Both the position numbers and the translations under genes were made by a program. A stretch of DNA of 64,000 nt from the NCBI RefSeq assembly GCF_004784465.1, contig NZ_SRRU01000007.1:311091-375090 (forward strand), written 5' to 3'. A model generated the notes under the pieces. That model did no database searches, had not been told where the DNA came from, and saw only the letters and a list, made by a program, of their open reading frames with translations. The stretch is from Streptomyces griseoluteus (GTDB lineage: Bacteria > Actinomycetota > Actinomycetes > Streptomycetales > Streptomycetaceae). Shown piece by piece: positions 37,123-46,826 of this stretch; position 1 is the first letter of the stretch; every line of letters begins with the position of its first letter.

Positions 37123-38529
37123 CTACGGCTTGCCGGACCCGTCGGCCGGGCCCTCGGCCGGCTTGTCGTACGCCGAGGTGCCCTCGTCCAGCAGCGGCTG
37201 CTGGGTCTTCAGATGGGCCGGCGCGAAGGCGCGCAGGGCGTGGTAGCCGGTGATGACGACCAGGGTGCCCAGCGCGATGCCGCTCAGCGAGAAGGTGTCG
37301 GTGAACTTCATGGTGACGTTGCCGACGCCGATGATGATGCCCGCGGCCGCCGGGACCAGGTTCAGCGGATTGCGCAGGTCCACCTTGCCGTGCAGCCAGA
37401 TCTGGGCGCCGAGCAGGCCGATCATGCCGTACAGGATGACGGTGATGCCGCCGAGGACACCGCCGGGGATCGCGGCCACCACCGCGCCGAACTTGGGGCA
37501 GACGCCGAACAGCAGGGCGAAGCAGGCGGCGGCCCAGTAGGCGGCTGTGGAGTATACGCGGGTCGCGGCCATCACGCCGATGTTCTCGGAGTAGGTGGTG
37601 TTCGGCGGGCCGCCCACCGCGGTGGACAGCACCGAGGCGACGCCGTCCGCCGAGATCGCGGTGCCGAGCTTGTCGTCCAGCGACTCGCCCGTCATCTCGC
37701 CGACCGCCTTGACGTGGCCCGCGTTCTCCGCGACCAGCGCGATCACCACGGGCAGCGCGACCAGGATCGCCGACCACTGGAACGTCGGCCCGTGGAAGGA
37801 GGGCAGCCCGATCCAGTCCGCCTTGGAGACGCCGGAGAGGTCTAGGCGCCAGTGGTCGGTGACCTTGCCGCTCGCGTCCGCCGAGTGGATCTTGCCGAGG
37901 GTCAGGTCGAAGATCCATGAGATCAGATAGCCGAAGACCAGGCCCAGGAAGATGGCGATGCGTGACCAGAAACCCCGCAGGCAGACCACGGCGAGCCCGG
38001 TGAACAGCATCACCAGCAGCGCCGTCCACTGGTCCTGCGGCCAGTACGTCGTCGCGGTCACCGGCGCCAGGTTGAAACCGATCAGCATGACCACGGCGCC
38101 CGTGACGATCGGCGGCATCGCGGCGTGGATGATCCGCGCCCCGAACCGCTGCACCGCGAGACCCACCAGGAACAGCACCACACCGACCACGAGGATCGCG
38201 CCGGTCACGGTCGCGCTGGTGCCGCCGTCCGCGCGGATCACCGCGGCGACGCCCACGAACGACAGCGAGCAGCCCAGGTAGCTGGGGACCCGGCCGCGCG
38301 TGGCGAGCAGGAAGATCACCGTCGCCACACCCGACATCATGATCGCCAGGTTGGGGTCCAGGCCCATGAGCACGGGGGCGACGAAGGAGGCGCCGAACAT
38401 CGCCACGACGTGCTGGGCGCCCAGGCCCACCGTGCGCGGCCAGGTCAGCCGTTCGTCGGGGCGTACCACCGCTCCGGGTGCGGGTGACTTTCCATCACCG
38501 TGCATTCGCCAACGCACGCCGAGGTCCAT
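37123..38529 (-). CDS. Uracil/xanthine permease (NCS2 family)
   Basis: A 468-residue membrane protein with about fourteen helices, of the nucleobase/cation symporter 2 family. It has QHVVAMFGASFVAPVL at the N-terminus, VALVAENAGHVKAVGEMTG (the NAT signature region with Glu) near residue 268, and GGPPNTTYSENIGVMAATRVYS near 308, typical of uracil transporters. Uracil uptake would complement the pyr genes at the other end of the window. An in-frame ATG at 38505 is an alternative start. Confidence 0.9.
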   Translation of the reverse strand: MDLGVRWRMHGDGKSPAPGAVVRPDERLTWPRTVGLGAQHVVAMFGASFVAPVLMGLDPNLAIMMSGVATVIFLLATRGRVPSYLGCSLSFVGVAAVIRADGGTSATVTGAILVVGVVLFLVGLAVQRFGARIIHAAMPPIVTGAVVMLIGFNLAPVTATTYWPQDQWTALLVMLFTGLAVVCLRGFWSRIAIFLGLVFGYLISWIFDLTLGKIHSADASGKVTDHWRLDLSGVSKADWIGLPSFHGPTFQWSAILVALPVVIALVAENAGHVKAVGEMTGESLDDKLGTAISADGVASVLSTAVGGPPNTTYSENIGVMAATRVYSTAAYWAAACFALLFGVCPKFGAVVAAIPGGVLGGITVILYGMIGLLGAQIWLHGKVDLRNPLNLVPAAAGIIIGVGNVTMKFTDTFSLSGIALGTLVVITGYHALRAFAPAHLKTQQPLLDEGTSAYDKPAEGPADGSGKP

Positions 38530-38677
38530 GGTGGGGTTTCGCTTTCTCTGTACTGAAGACGGTCCGCACCATTGTCAGGGGTGCCGAGGCGCGCTTCGTC
38601 CCCGCGGTACCTCTCGCGGGCCGGGCACGGGCGTCGGGGGACCCGGTCCTGACCAGGGGAGTTCCCTCCAGGGGGCC

Positions 38678-38696
38678 CTGAGCGGTCGCTTAGTAT
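38678..38696 (+). promoter_or_regulatory. Dyad operator over the thioesterase -10
   Basis: CTGAGCGGTCGCTTAG (38678-38693) is a near-palindrome with one mismatch and overlaps the -10-like TAGTAT (38691-38696). The core AGCGGTCG recurs before the acyl-CoA dehydrogenase gene at 59268. It resembles operators of TetR-type fatty acid regulators. Confidence 0.55.
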
Positions 38697-38750
38697 GGCG
38701 GGGTCCGGGGGCGCGCGGCGCCCCGCCCGCCGTGCCCAGGAGCCCCGCCC

Positions 38751-39209
38751 GTGACCGCCGAAGCCCCGACCGCCCCCACCGTCCCGTACGGTCAACTCGT
38801 CCCCGTCGCCGTGCACTTCGACGACCTGGACGCGCTCGGGCTGCTGCACAACGCCCGCTACCCGCTGCTGGTGGAGCGCGCCTGGACCGAGCTGTGGAAC
38901 GCCCGCGGGGTCCGCTTCGACGGCGACTGGGCGGCGGCCGGCGACGCCTGCAACGCGGTCCGCGAACTCGTCATCGGTTATGAGGCGCCCGTCACCCGCC
39001 CCGGCACCTATGCCGTCCACCTCTGGCTGGAGCGGCTGGGCACCACCGCCCTCACCTACGGCTTCCGGCTCTGCTCGGCCGACGGCGCCACCACCTACGC
39101 GCGCGGCACCCGGGTTCTCGTCCGGCTGGACGCGGACACGCTGCGGCCCGCGCCCTGGAGCGAGGGGTTCAGGCAGGCGGGCCGGGAACTGCTGCGGCCT
39201 GCCGGCTGA
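38751..39209 (+). CDS. 4HBT-type acyl-CoA thioesterase
   Basis: A 152-residue hot-dog-fold thioesterase. The active-site segment VAVHFDDLDALGLLHNARYPLLVERAWTELW matches the DxDxxGhxnNxrY pattern of 4-hydroxybenzoyl-CoA thioesterase relatives (YbgC type), with the nucleophile Asp near residue 22. It hydrolyses some acyl-CoA; chain length cannot be told. Its last 41 bases overlap the 3' end of the convergent MFS gene. Confidence 0.9.
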   Translation: MTAEAPTAPTVPYGQLVPVAVHFDDLDALGLLHNARYPLLVERAWTELWNARGVRFDGDWAAAGDACNAVRELVIGYEAPVTRPGTYAVHLWLERLGTTALTYGFRLCSADGATTYARGTRVLVRLDADTLRPAPWSEGFRQAGRELLRPAG

Positions 39210-40389
39210 CCTCGCCGCCGCCCCCGCGCTCGGCGGTGCGCAGGACCCCCGCGAACCCGGCCAGGGCGCAGGCCAGCACGGTCACCACGACGAACGACAC
39301 GGTCAGGCTGGTCGCCTGCGCCACCCCGCCGATCAGACTCGGCGCGATCAGCCCCGAGGTGTAGGTGATCGTGGCCACGCCCGCGATGGCCTGGCTCGGG
39401 TTGGGCCCCGAGTGCCCGGCCGCCGCGAAGCACAGCGGGACGACCACCGCGATGCCGAGCCCCATCAGCGCGAAGCCGGTCATGGCCAGCGGGGGCCGGT
39501 CCGCGAGGACCACCAGCAGGCCGCCCACCCCGGCGAGCAGGCCGCCCGCCCGGACCGTGCGCACCGCGCCGAAGCGGTTCACCACCGCGTCCCCGGCGAT
39601 CCGGGCGATGGCCATGGTCAGCATGAACCCGGTCGTGGTCGCCGCCGCGAGACCCGGCGAGCCGTCCAGTCGGTCCCGCAGGAACACCGCGGACCAGTCC
39701 AGGCTCGCACCCTCCGCGAACACCGCGCAGAAGCCGACCGCACCGATCAGCAGGGCCGACCGGGGCGGCAGCGCGAACCTCGGCGGCGGCTCCTCGTCCT
39801 CGGCGGGCTGTACGTCCAGCACCCAGGCGCAGGCCAGCTGGCCCAGCAGAGTGAGCACGGCGGCGGCCAGCAGATGGTGCAGCCGGGCGTCCGAGCCGAG
39901 ATGCGCGGCCAGCGTGCCCGCCGCCGAGCCGATCAGCGCGCCCGTGCTCCACATGCCGTGCAGCCCCGACATGATCGACTTGCCGAGCAGCCGCTCGATC
40001 TCCACGCCCAGCGCGTTCATCACCACGTCCGCCATGCCGGAGGCGGCGCCGTAGGCGAACATCCCCAGGCACAGCGTGAGCAGGTTCGGCGCCAGCGAGG
40101 GCAGCACCAGGGAGAGCGTCCACAGCGCGAGCAGCCCCCGCAGGGCCGTACGGCTGCCGAAGCGGTGGCTGACCCGGCCCGCCAGCGGCATCGCACAGGA
40201 GGCGCCGAGCGCGGTGAACGCCAGCGCGAAGCCGAGCTGGCCCGCGCTCAGCCCGGCGTGGTCCTGGATCCAGGGCACGCGGGTGGCGAAGGAACCCGTC
40301 ACCGCGCCGTGCACGGCGAACACGGCCGCCACGGCGTACCGGGCGCGCCTGACCTCCCCGGCCGGCCGGCTCACGTCATCCATCTTCAC
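39169..40389 (-). CDS. MFS transporter (YbjJ-like)
   Basis: A 406-residue twelve-helix major facilitator transporter. GRVSHRFGSRTALR near residue 70 is the loop 2-3 signature, and the protein resembles the fucose-permease/YbjJ branch. GTG 40389 has GGGAGGGAC upstream; ATG 40383 is an equally good start. It is divergent from a ROK repressor gene, with a palindrome between them, so sugar-related export or uptake under ROK control is plausible. Confidence 0.9.
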   Translation of the reverse strand: MKMDDVSRPAGEVRRARYAVAAVFAVHGAVTGSFATRVPWIQDHAGLSAGQLGFALAFTALGASCAMPLAGRVSHRFGSRTALRGLLALWTLSLVLPSLAPNLLTLCLGMFAYGAASGMADVVMNALGVEIERLLGKSIMSGLHGMWSTGALIGSAAGTLAAHLGSDARLHHLLAAAVLTLLGQLACAWVLDVQPAEDEEPPPRFALPPRSALLIGAVGFCAVFAEGASLDWSAVFLRDRLDGSPGLAAATTTGFMLTMAIARIAGDAVVNRFGAVRTVRAGGLLAGVGGLLVVLADRPPLAMTGFALMGLGIAVVVPLCFAAAGHSGPNPSQAIAGVATITYTSGLIAPSLIGGVAQATSLTVSFVVVTVLACALAGFAGVLRTAERGGGGEVSRQAAAVPGPPA

Positions 40390-40439
40390 GTCCCTCCCCA
40401 GGGAGTCGCCCGCTGTACCGTCCTCGGCACTCGCGCAAA

Positions 40440-40462
40440 CTATCAGGGACCCTGCCTGATAG
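40440..40462. promoter_or_regulatory. Palindromic operator between MFS and ROK genes
   Basis: CTATCAGG (40440-40447) and CCTGATAG (40455-40462) are perfect inverted arms with a seven-base spacer; a second palindrome CAGGG-A-CCCTG (40444-40454) is nested in it. It sits 43 bases before the ROK start and 51 from the MFS start. Confidence 0.7.
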
Positions 40463-40505
40463 ATAGAGTGCTTTCCGGCAGTCCGCTTCTGGGAGGATTC
40501 CCGTC

Positions 40506-41693
40506 ATGCCCGCATCACCGAGCACCGCACGGGCCATCAACGACCGGCTCGCCCTGCGGCTGTTGCAGCAGGAGGGCCCGCTGACGGCGGGACAGCTCAA
40601 GCAGCTCACCGGACTGTCCCGGCCCACCGTGAGCGACCTCGTCGAACGCCTCACCGTCTCCGGTCTGATCCGGGTGGTGGGGGAGTCGGGGGAGCAGCGC
40701 CGGGGTCCCAACGCCCGGCTGTACGGCATCGCCGCCGACCGCGCCCATCTGGCCGCCCTCGACGTCCGCACCGGGGGAGTCCTGGTGCTCGTCTCCGACC
40801 TGGTCGGGCGGGTGCTCGCGGAGGTGGCCGTGCCCATCGACGCCGGGAGCGGCACCGGATCCGCCGTCGAGCAGGCGGTCGCGGCCGTGGAGGAGGCGGC
40901 GCGGAAGGCCGGCCCGGACGCCTGGGCGGGGCTGCACACCGTCGGCATCGGTGCGCCCGGCCTGGTCGACCCCGCCACGGGTGACCTGCGCGACTCCAGC
41001 GGGCTGCCCGCGTGGCACCGCAGTCTGGTCGCCGCGCTCCAGCGGCGGTTGCCGAAGGCGCGGGTCACCCTCGAGAACGAGACCAACCTCGCGGCCCTCG
41101 CCGAGCAGCGCGAGGGCGCCGCCCGTGACCGGGACACCTTCGTGCTGCTGTGGCTCGGGCACGGGGTCGGCGCCGCCGTCGTCCTCGACGGCCGGCTCCG
41201 CCGGGGTGCCTCCGGCGGTACCGGCGAGATCGGCTTCCTGCCCGTGCCCGGCACCGGCTCGCTGCCCTCCGCCACCGACTGCGACGGCGGCTTCCACGCC
41301 CTGGCGGGCGCCGCCGCGATCGGCGCCCTGGCCCGCGAACACGGCCTCCCGGCCGAAGTCCCGCTGGACGGTCCGGGCGCGGCCCGGCTGGTCGCCCGGG
41401 CGGTGACTGCCGGGAACGAACCCGCCAGCCGCTTCCTCGACGCCCTGGCCGACCGCCTCGCCATCGGCACCGCCGCCGTCACCGCGGTCCTCGACCCCGG
41501 CTGCGTGGTGCTCGGGGGCGAGGTCGGCCAGGCCGGCGGCGAGCCCCTCGCGGCACGCGTCGCCGCCCGCCTGAAGCGCCTGTCCCCCCTGCCCACCGAG
41601 GTCCGGGCCGGCATCCTGGGCGGCACCGCGGTCCTGCGCGGCGCCCTGCTGACGGCCCGTGACCGGGCGCAGGACGAGCTGTTCGCGCCGTAG
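40506..41693 (+). CDS. ROK family transcriptional regulator
   Basis: A 395-residue repressor: N-terminal MarR-like winged helix (about 5-70, LTAGQLKQLTGLSRPTVSDLVERL) and a C-terminal ROK sugar-kinase fold. GIGAPGLVDPATG and LGHGVGAAVVLDGRLRRGASGGTGEIGF are the ROK signature regions. The zinc motif CxCGxxGCxE of many ROK proteins is missing; only one Cys occurs at that place (SATDCDGGF). It likely acts on the shared MFS promoter. Confidence 0.9.
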   Translation: MPASPSTARAINDRLALRLLQQEGPLTAGQLKQLTGLSRPTVSDLVERLTVSGLIRVVGESGEQRRGPNARLYGIAADRAHLAALDVRTGGVLVLVSDLVGRVLAEVAVPIDAGSGTGSAVEQAVAAVEEAARKAGPDAWAGLHTVGIGAPGLVDPATGDLRDSSGLPAWHRSLVAALQRRLPKARVTLENETNLAALAEQREGAARDRDTFVLLWLGHGVGAAVVLDGRLRRGASGGTGEIGFLPVPGTGSLPSATDCDGGFHALAGAAAIGALAREHGLPAEVPLDGPGAARLVARAVTAGNEPASRFLDALADRLAIGTAAVTAVLDPGCVVLGGEVGQAGGEPLAARVAARLKRLSPLPTEVRAGILGGTAVLRGALLTARDRAQDELFAP

Positions 41694-41699
41694 AAGGGC

Positions 41700-41921
41700 T
41701 CAGTCGCGGTCCCGCAGGGCGCTCACGCCGTTGATGTCGTTGAAGTGGTGGTAGACGTGGGCCTGGCGCCGGGCGTCGCGCAGCCCCCGAGTCGCCGCGG
41801 CCTCGATCCGCCGGGCCTCGGGGCTGCTGGGCGAGCGGCGCCGGTCGCGGCGGACCAGTACGGTGACCGACCAGGCCAGGACCAGCACCACGCCCACCAA
41901 CGCGACCACCACGCGGACCAC
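41700..41921 (-). CDS. Small single-span membrane protein
   Basis: A protein of about 73 residues: one helix (VVVALVGVVLVLAWSVTVLV, about residues 3-22), a basic RRDRRR stop-transfer segment, and a helical tail ending HVYHHFNDINGVSALRDRD. GTG 41921 next to GGAGGGG was chosen; a longer in-frame extension exists but would begin with non-membrane sequence. Function unknown. It converges on the ROK gene with a six-base gap. Confidence 0.6.
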   Translation of the reverse strand: MVRVVVALVGVVLVLAWSVTVLVRRDRRRSPSSPEARRIEAAATRGLRDARRQAHVYHHFNDINGVSALRDRD

Positions 41922-42038
41922 CCCCTCCGTCGGCGGGCCCGGATCGCCCGCATACGACAACGTAGCCAGCGGGCCGCAGCCACCGAAGAGCCGGTCACGG
42001 CACCCCTGGCCGCGCCACATTTCCGGCGTCCGGCAACC

Positions 42039-42779
42039 TCAGCCGAACCGGCGCGCCAAGTACTCCTCGAACGTCCCCTTGCCCACCGCCCGTTCCGGTG
42101 CCAGGTGGCCGCCCGCGCGGAAGGCGCCGTACGTCCGGCCGAACAGGGGGACCTCCAGCAGGCGGCGGTTCCTGCCCGTGGCGTCGAGGTAGGCACGGGC
42201 CAGGGAGGGGACGGAGCGGATTTCGGGGCCGCCCATGTCGGGGACGCGGCCCGACGGGGTCGTCAGGGCCAACTCCGCCAGGCGGGCGGCTGCTTCGGAG
42301 ACCTCCACCGGCTGGTCGGACAGGGCGGCCGGGAGGAGGGCCAGCGGGGGCGCGGTGAGCGTGCCGAGGAAGGTGGCCATCAGGTCGTGGAACTGGGTCG
42401 CGCGCAGTACGGTCCAGCCGAGCCCGGACTCCTCGATCCGGCGCTCCACCGCCAGCTTGGCGCGGTAGTAGGGCAGCGGCACCCGGTCCACGCCGACGAT
42501 GGAGATGTACACCAGGTGCGCCACCCCGGCCCGCCGCGCGGCCGGGATCAGATGGCCCGCTGCCTTCTCGTCGCCGCCGTTCGGCGAGCTGGCGCAGTGC
42601 ACCACGGTCTCCACGCCCGCCAGGGCCGCGTCCAGCGCGGGCCCGCCCTTGCGCAGATCGACCGCGTACGGCTCGCTGTGCCGGCTGAGCACCCGTACGT
42701 CGTGGCCGTCCGCCCGCAGCTTCTCCGTCACCAGCCGGCCGAGTGTGCCGGTGCCGCCCGTCACCAGGATCGTGGTCAT
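42039..42779 (-). CDS. NmrA-like NAD(P)-binding protein
   Basis: A 246-residue atypical short-chain dehydrogenase. The nucleotide loop VTGGTGTLGRLV is at residues 6-17, and YYRAKLAVERRIEESGLGWTVLRATQF matches the NmrA/SDR_a5 pattern. Members sense NADP or reduce quinones and other substrates. ATG 42779 has GGAAGGCGAG upstream. Confidence 0.87.
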   Translation of the reverse strand: MTTILVTGGTGTLGRLVTEKLRADGHDVRVLSRHSEPYAVDLRKGGPALDAALAGVETVVHCASSPNGGDEKAAGHLIPAARRAGVAHLVYISIVGVDRVPLPYYRAKLAVERRIEESGLGWTVLRATQFHDLMATFLGTLTAPPLALLPAALSDQPVEVSEAAARLAELALTTPSGRVPDMGGPEIRSVPSLARAYLDATGRNRRLLEVPLFGRTYGAFRAGGHLAPERAVGKGTFEEYLARRFG

Positions 42780-42927
42780 GCCGCTCGCCTTCCCGAAGGT
42801 CCCGGGCGGCCCCTTCGGCACGCCCCACGACCAGGACGGCCACGCCCCGGCGGATGTGACATCGGCTGGGGTGACCCGGCGGCGGGCAAGGGCCTTCGTC
42901 ACCGCCGCCGGGTCCGGTCGCACCATA

Positions 42928-42964
42928 AAAGGACTAGACCACTCCGGTCAATAGGTCCGGACCA
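42928..42964. promoter_or_regulatory. DasR-type site and 12-bp direct repeats
   Basis: AAAGGACTAGACCACT (42928-42943) matches the DasR consensus ACTGGTCTAGACCACT at 13 of 16 bases, with the right ten perfect. AGGACTAGACCA (42930-42941) and AGGTCCGGACCA (42953-42964) form an imperfect 12-bp direct repeat like those in Streptomyces chitinase promoters. No chitinase gene is present; the neighbours are the NmrA-like gene and the rib operon. Confidence 0.6.
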
Positions 42965-43096
42965 AGCTCAACTCCCTTGTGATGTGAGGGTGTTGTGCTG
43001 GGCATTCACCCGCACGGGCTGCCTGTGAGGCAGCCCACACCGGTCCCCTGTATGGCCGACCGGCGGGCGTGGCAGACTTGCGGTGTACCAGAAGCA

Positions 43097-43223
43097 GCGC
43101 ACTCCGGGGTCGGTGAAAGTCCGAACCGGCGGTTACAGTCCGCGACCCGGCCGCTTCCAGCGGCCGGTTGACCAGGTGAAATTCCTGGACCGACGGTTAA
43201 AGTCCGGATGGGAGGCAGTGCGC
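43097..43223 (+). promoter_or_regulatory. FMN riboswitch (RFN element)
   Basis: The P1 stem is GCGCACT (43097-43103) with AGTGCGC (43217-43223). Conserved RFN segments are in order: GGTCGGTGAAAGTCC, GAACCGGCGGTTACAGTCC, a variable stem, TGACCAGGTGAAATTCCTGG, ACCGACGGTTAAAGTCCGG and ATGGGAGG. FMN binding should reduce expression of ribE and the genes after it. The 156 bases between aptamer and ribE would be the expression platform; I see no run of T after a hairpin, so translational control is more likely. Confidence 0.96.
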
Positions 43224-43379
43224 GGCGGGCGGGCATCACCATGCACGCCGCCGTATCAGGTCTCGTCCCTCGGGACGGGTCCCTCTCGGCGTCGTGACCC
43301 GGTGCATCCCCCTCGTCCATGCCGTCGTCATCGACCGGCCCCCGGAGTCCGTGCCCGAAGAGGCAGGAGGACCGGGGAC

Positions 43380-43985
43380 GTGTTCACCGGAATCGTGGAA
43401 GAGCTGGGCGAGGTCACCGCCGTCGAGAACCTCGGCGACGCCTCCCGTTTCCGGCTCCGTGGCCCCGTCGTCACCGAAGGCGCGCGGCACGGCGACTCCA
43501 TCGCCGTCAACGGCGTCTGTCTCACCGTGGTCGACCACGAGGGTGACGAGTTCACCGCCGACGTGATGGCGGAGACCCTCAAGCGCTCCAGCCTCGGCGC
43601 CCTCGCCGTCGGCTCCCGCGTCAACCTCGAACGCCCCACGGCTGTCGGCGCCCGCCTCGGCGGCCACATCGTGCAGGGCCACGTCGACGGCTCCGGTGAG
43701 GTGCTCGCCCGTACCCCGTCCGAGCACTGGGAGATCGTGAAGATCTCGCTCCCCGCCAACCTCTCCCGCTATGTCGTGGAGAAGGGCTCCATCACGGTCG
43801 ACGGCATCAGCCTCACCGTGGTCGAAGCGGGCCCCGACTACTTCACCGTCAGCCTCATCCCCACCACGCTCGCCCTGACCACGCTCGGGCACAAGCAGCC
43901 CGGCGACCCGGTCAACCTCGAGGTCGACGTCATCGCCAAGTACGTCGAGCGGCTGCTCGCGGCCGGACAGGAGGCAGGCGCGTGA
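43380..43985 (+). CDS. ribE: Riboflavin synthase, alpha chain
   Basis: Dismutates two lumazine molecules to riboflavin. The 201-residue protein is a tandem of two similar barrels: MFTGIVEELGEV and the NGVCLTVV strand in the first (1-95), GHIVQGHVDGSGEV and VDGISLTVVEAG in the second. GTG 43380 has GCAGGAGG upstream. Its stop overlaps the ribM start. It leads the FMN-controlled operon. Confidence 0.96.
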   Translation: MFTGIVEELGEVTAVENLGDASRFRLRGPVVTEGARHGDSIAVNGVCLTVVDHEGDEFTADVMAETLKRSSLGALAVGSRVNLERPTAVGARLGGHIVQGHVDGSGEVLARTPSEHWEIVKISLPANLSRYVVEKGSITVDGISLTVVEAGPDYFTVSLIPTTLALTTLGHKQPGDPVNLEVDVIAKYVERLLAAGQEAGA

Positions 43986-44619
43986 ACTCGCTCAACACCG
44001 AGGCGTTCACCCTCTTCGGCCAGCACATCCTCTGGTCGGACATGATCGGCAACCTCTTCGGGCTGGCCGCCCTCGCGCTCGGCTGGCGCCGCTCCCTGTG
44101 GACCTGGCCGGTCCAGCTCGTCTCCGGCCTCATCCTCTTCGCCGCCTTCTACGGCCACCTCGCCGGCAGCGCGGGCAAGCAGGTCGTCGTCATGGCCGTC
44201 GCCGTCTACGGCTTCTGGCAGTGGAGCCGCAGCCGCGGCAAGGCCGCCGACGGCCACATCGCCCCCCGCTTCGCCACCTGGCGCGAACGCGCCGCCATGA
44301 TCGCGGCGGCCGCCGCCGGCACCGTCGCCGTCGCGCTGCTCTTCACCGCGTACCCGTCCCTGTCCTGGGACCCCTGGCCGGACGCGTACATCTTCGTCGG
44401 CACCATCGTCGCCATGTACGCCCAGGCCAAGGGCATGGTCGAGTTCTGGATCGCCTGGCTGCTCGTCGACGTCGTCGGCGTCCCGCTCAACTTCGCCAAC
44501 GGCTACGCCTTCTCCGGCTTCGTCTACGTGATCTACGGCGCGCTCGTCCTGTGGGGCATGCGCGACTGGTGGCTGCGCTCCCGCAGGAACGCGCGGCCCG
44601 TCCTGGAAGGAACGCCCGC

Positions 44620-44623
<4 letters not shown>
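43982..44623 (+). CDS. ribM: RibM-type riboflavin transporter (PnuC family)
   Basis: A 213-residue membrane protein with about six to seven helices. It belongs to the PnuC vitamin-transporter family; in actinobacteria the member encoded inside the FMN-riboswitch operon (RibM/PnuX) is an energy-independent riboflavin facilitator. WQWSRSRG and the region LYGFW-like VYGFWQW are family marks. It overlaps ribE and ribBA by four bases each, so import and synthesis are under one switch. Confidence 0.9.
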
Positions 44624-45942
<1,319 letters not shown>

Positions 45943-45973
45943 GCGAACAGAGCGAACAGCGCGAAGGAGCAAC

Positions 45974-46459
45974 GTGAGCGGCAAGGGTGCACCGGAACTG
46001 TCCGTACGCAATGTCAGCGACCTCAGGGTCGCCGTCATCGCGGCGCAGTGGCACGACAAGGTGATGGACGGTCTGGTGAACGGCGCCCTGCGCGCCCTGC
46101 ACGACCTGGGGATCGACGAGCCGACCCTGATCAGGGTCCCGGGCAGCTTCGAACTCCCCGTCGCCGCCAAGGTCCTGGCCGACCGCGGCTACCACGCCGT
46201 GGTCGCCCTCGGTGTCGTCATCCGCGGCGGCACCCCCCACTTCGACTACGTGTGCCAGGGCGTCACCCAGGGCCTCACCCAGGTCTCGGTGCAGACCGGC
46301 GTCCCCGTCGGCTTCGGCGTCCTCACCTGTGACACCGAGGAGCAGGCACTGGACCGCGCCGGCCTCGAGGGCTCCAGCGAGGACAAGGGCCACGAGGCGG
46401 TCACCGCGGCCGTGGCCACGGCTGCCACGCTCCGTTCGGTCTCCGAACCCTGGCACTGA
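45974..46459 (+). CDS. ribH: 6,7-dimethyl-8-ribityllumazine synthase
   Basis: Forms lumazine from the two products of RibBA; 161 residues, assembling into a 60-mer or pentamers. Conserved patches are VPGSFELPVAAK, ALGVVIRGGTPHFDYVC (with catalytic His) and GVPVGFGVLTCDTEEQALDRAG. GTG 45974 has GAAGGAG. It ends the rib operon; hisE follows after 34 bases. Confidence 0.96.
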   Translation: MSGKGAPELSVRNVSDLRVAVIAAQWHDKVMDGLVNGALRALHDLGIDEPTLIRVPGSFELPVAAKVLADRGYHAVVALGVVIRGGTPHFDYVCQGVTQGLTQVSVQTGVPVGFGVLTCDTEEQALDRAGLEGSSEDKGHEAVTAAVATAATLRSVSEPWH

Positions 46460-46493
46460 GACCCCGCCCGGACCGCGTAGGCTGAGGACCACC

Positions 46494-46766
46494 ATGTCCA
46501 ATAAGACGTTCGAGGAGCTCTTCACCGAGCTCCAGCACAAGGCAGCCAACGGCGACCCCGCCACCTCCCGCACCGCCGAACTGGTCGGCAAGGGCGTCCA
46601 TGCCATCGGCAAGAAGGTCGTCGAGGAGGCCGCCGAGGTCTGGATGGCCGCCGAGTACGAGGGCAAGGAAGCCGCTGCCGAGGAGATCTCGCAGTTGCTC
46701 TACCACGTCCAGGTGATGATGGTCGCCCGCGGCATCTCGCTGGACGACGTCTACGCCCATCTGTGA
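46494..46766 (+). CDS. hisE: Phosphoribosyl-ATP pyrophosphohydrolase
   Basis: The 90-residue HisE hydrolyses phosphoribosyl-ATP to phosphoribosyl-AMP, second step of histidine synthesis. The MazG-like helix-bundle motif KKVVEEAAEVWMAAEYEG...EEISQLLYHVQVMM carries the metal-binding acidic residues. It is unfused to HisI, as usual in actinobacteria, and paired with hisG. Confidence 0.96.
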   Translation: MSNKTFEELFTELQHKAANGDPATSRTAELVGKGVHAIGKKVVEEAAEVWMAAEYEGKEAAAEEISQLLYHVQVMMVARGISLDDVYAHL

Positions 46767-46826
46767 TCCGTCGCCCCGTACGCCAAACCCGCCGTACCAC
46801 CCCGTCACACGAAGGAAGCCGACCTC

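Noticed and set aside
41700..42020. Longer 106-residue version of the small membrane protein
   Set aside because: The extra N-terminus is Gly/Cys-rich, unlike a membrane protein start, and the GGAGGGG ribosome site lies next to GTG 41921.
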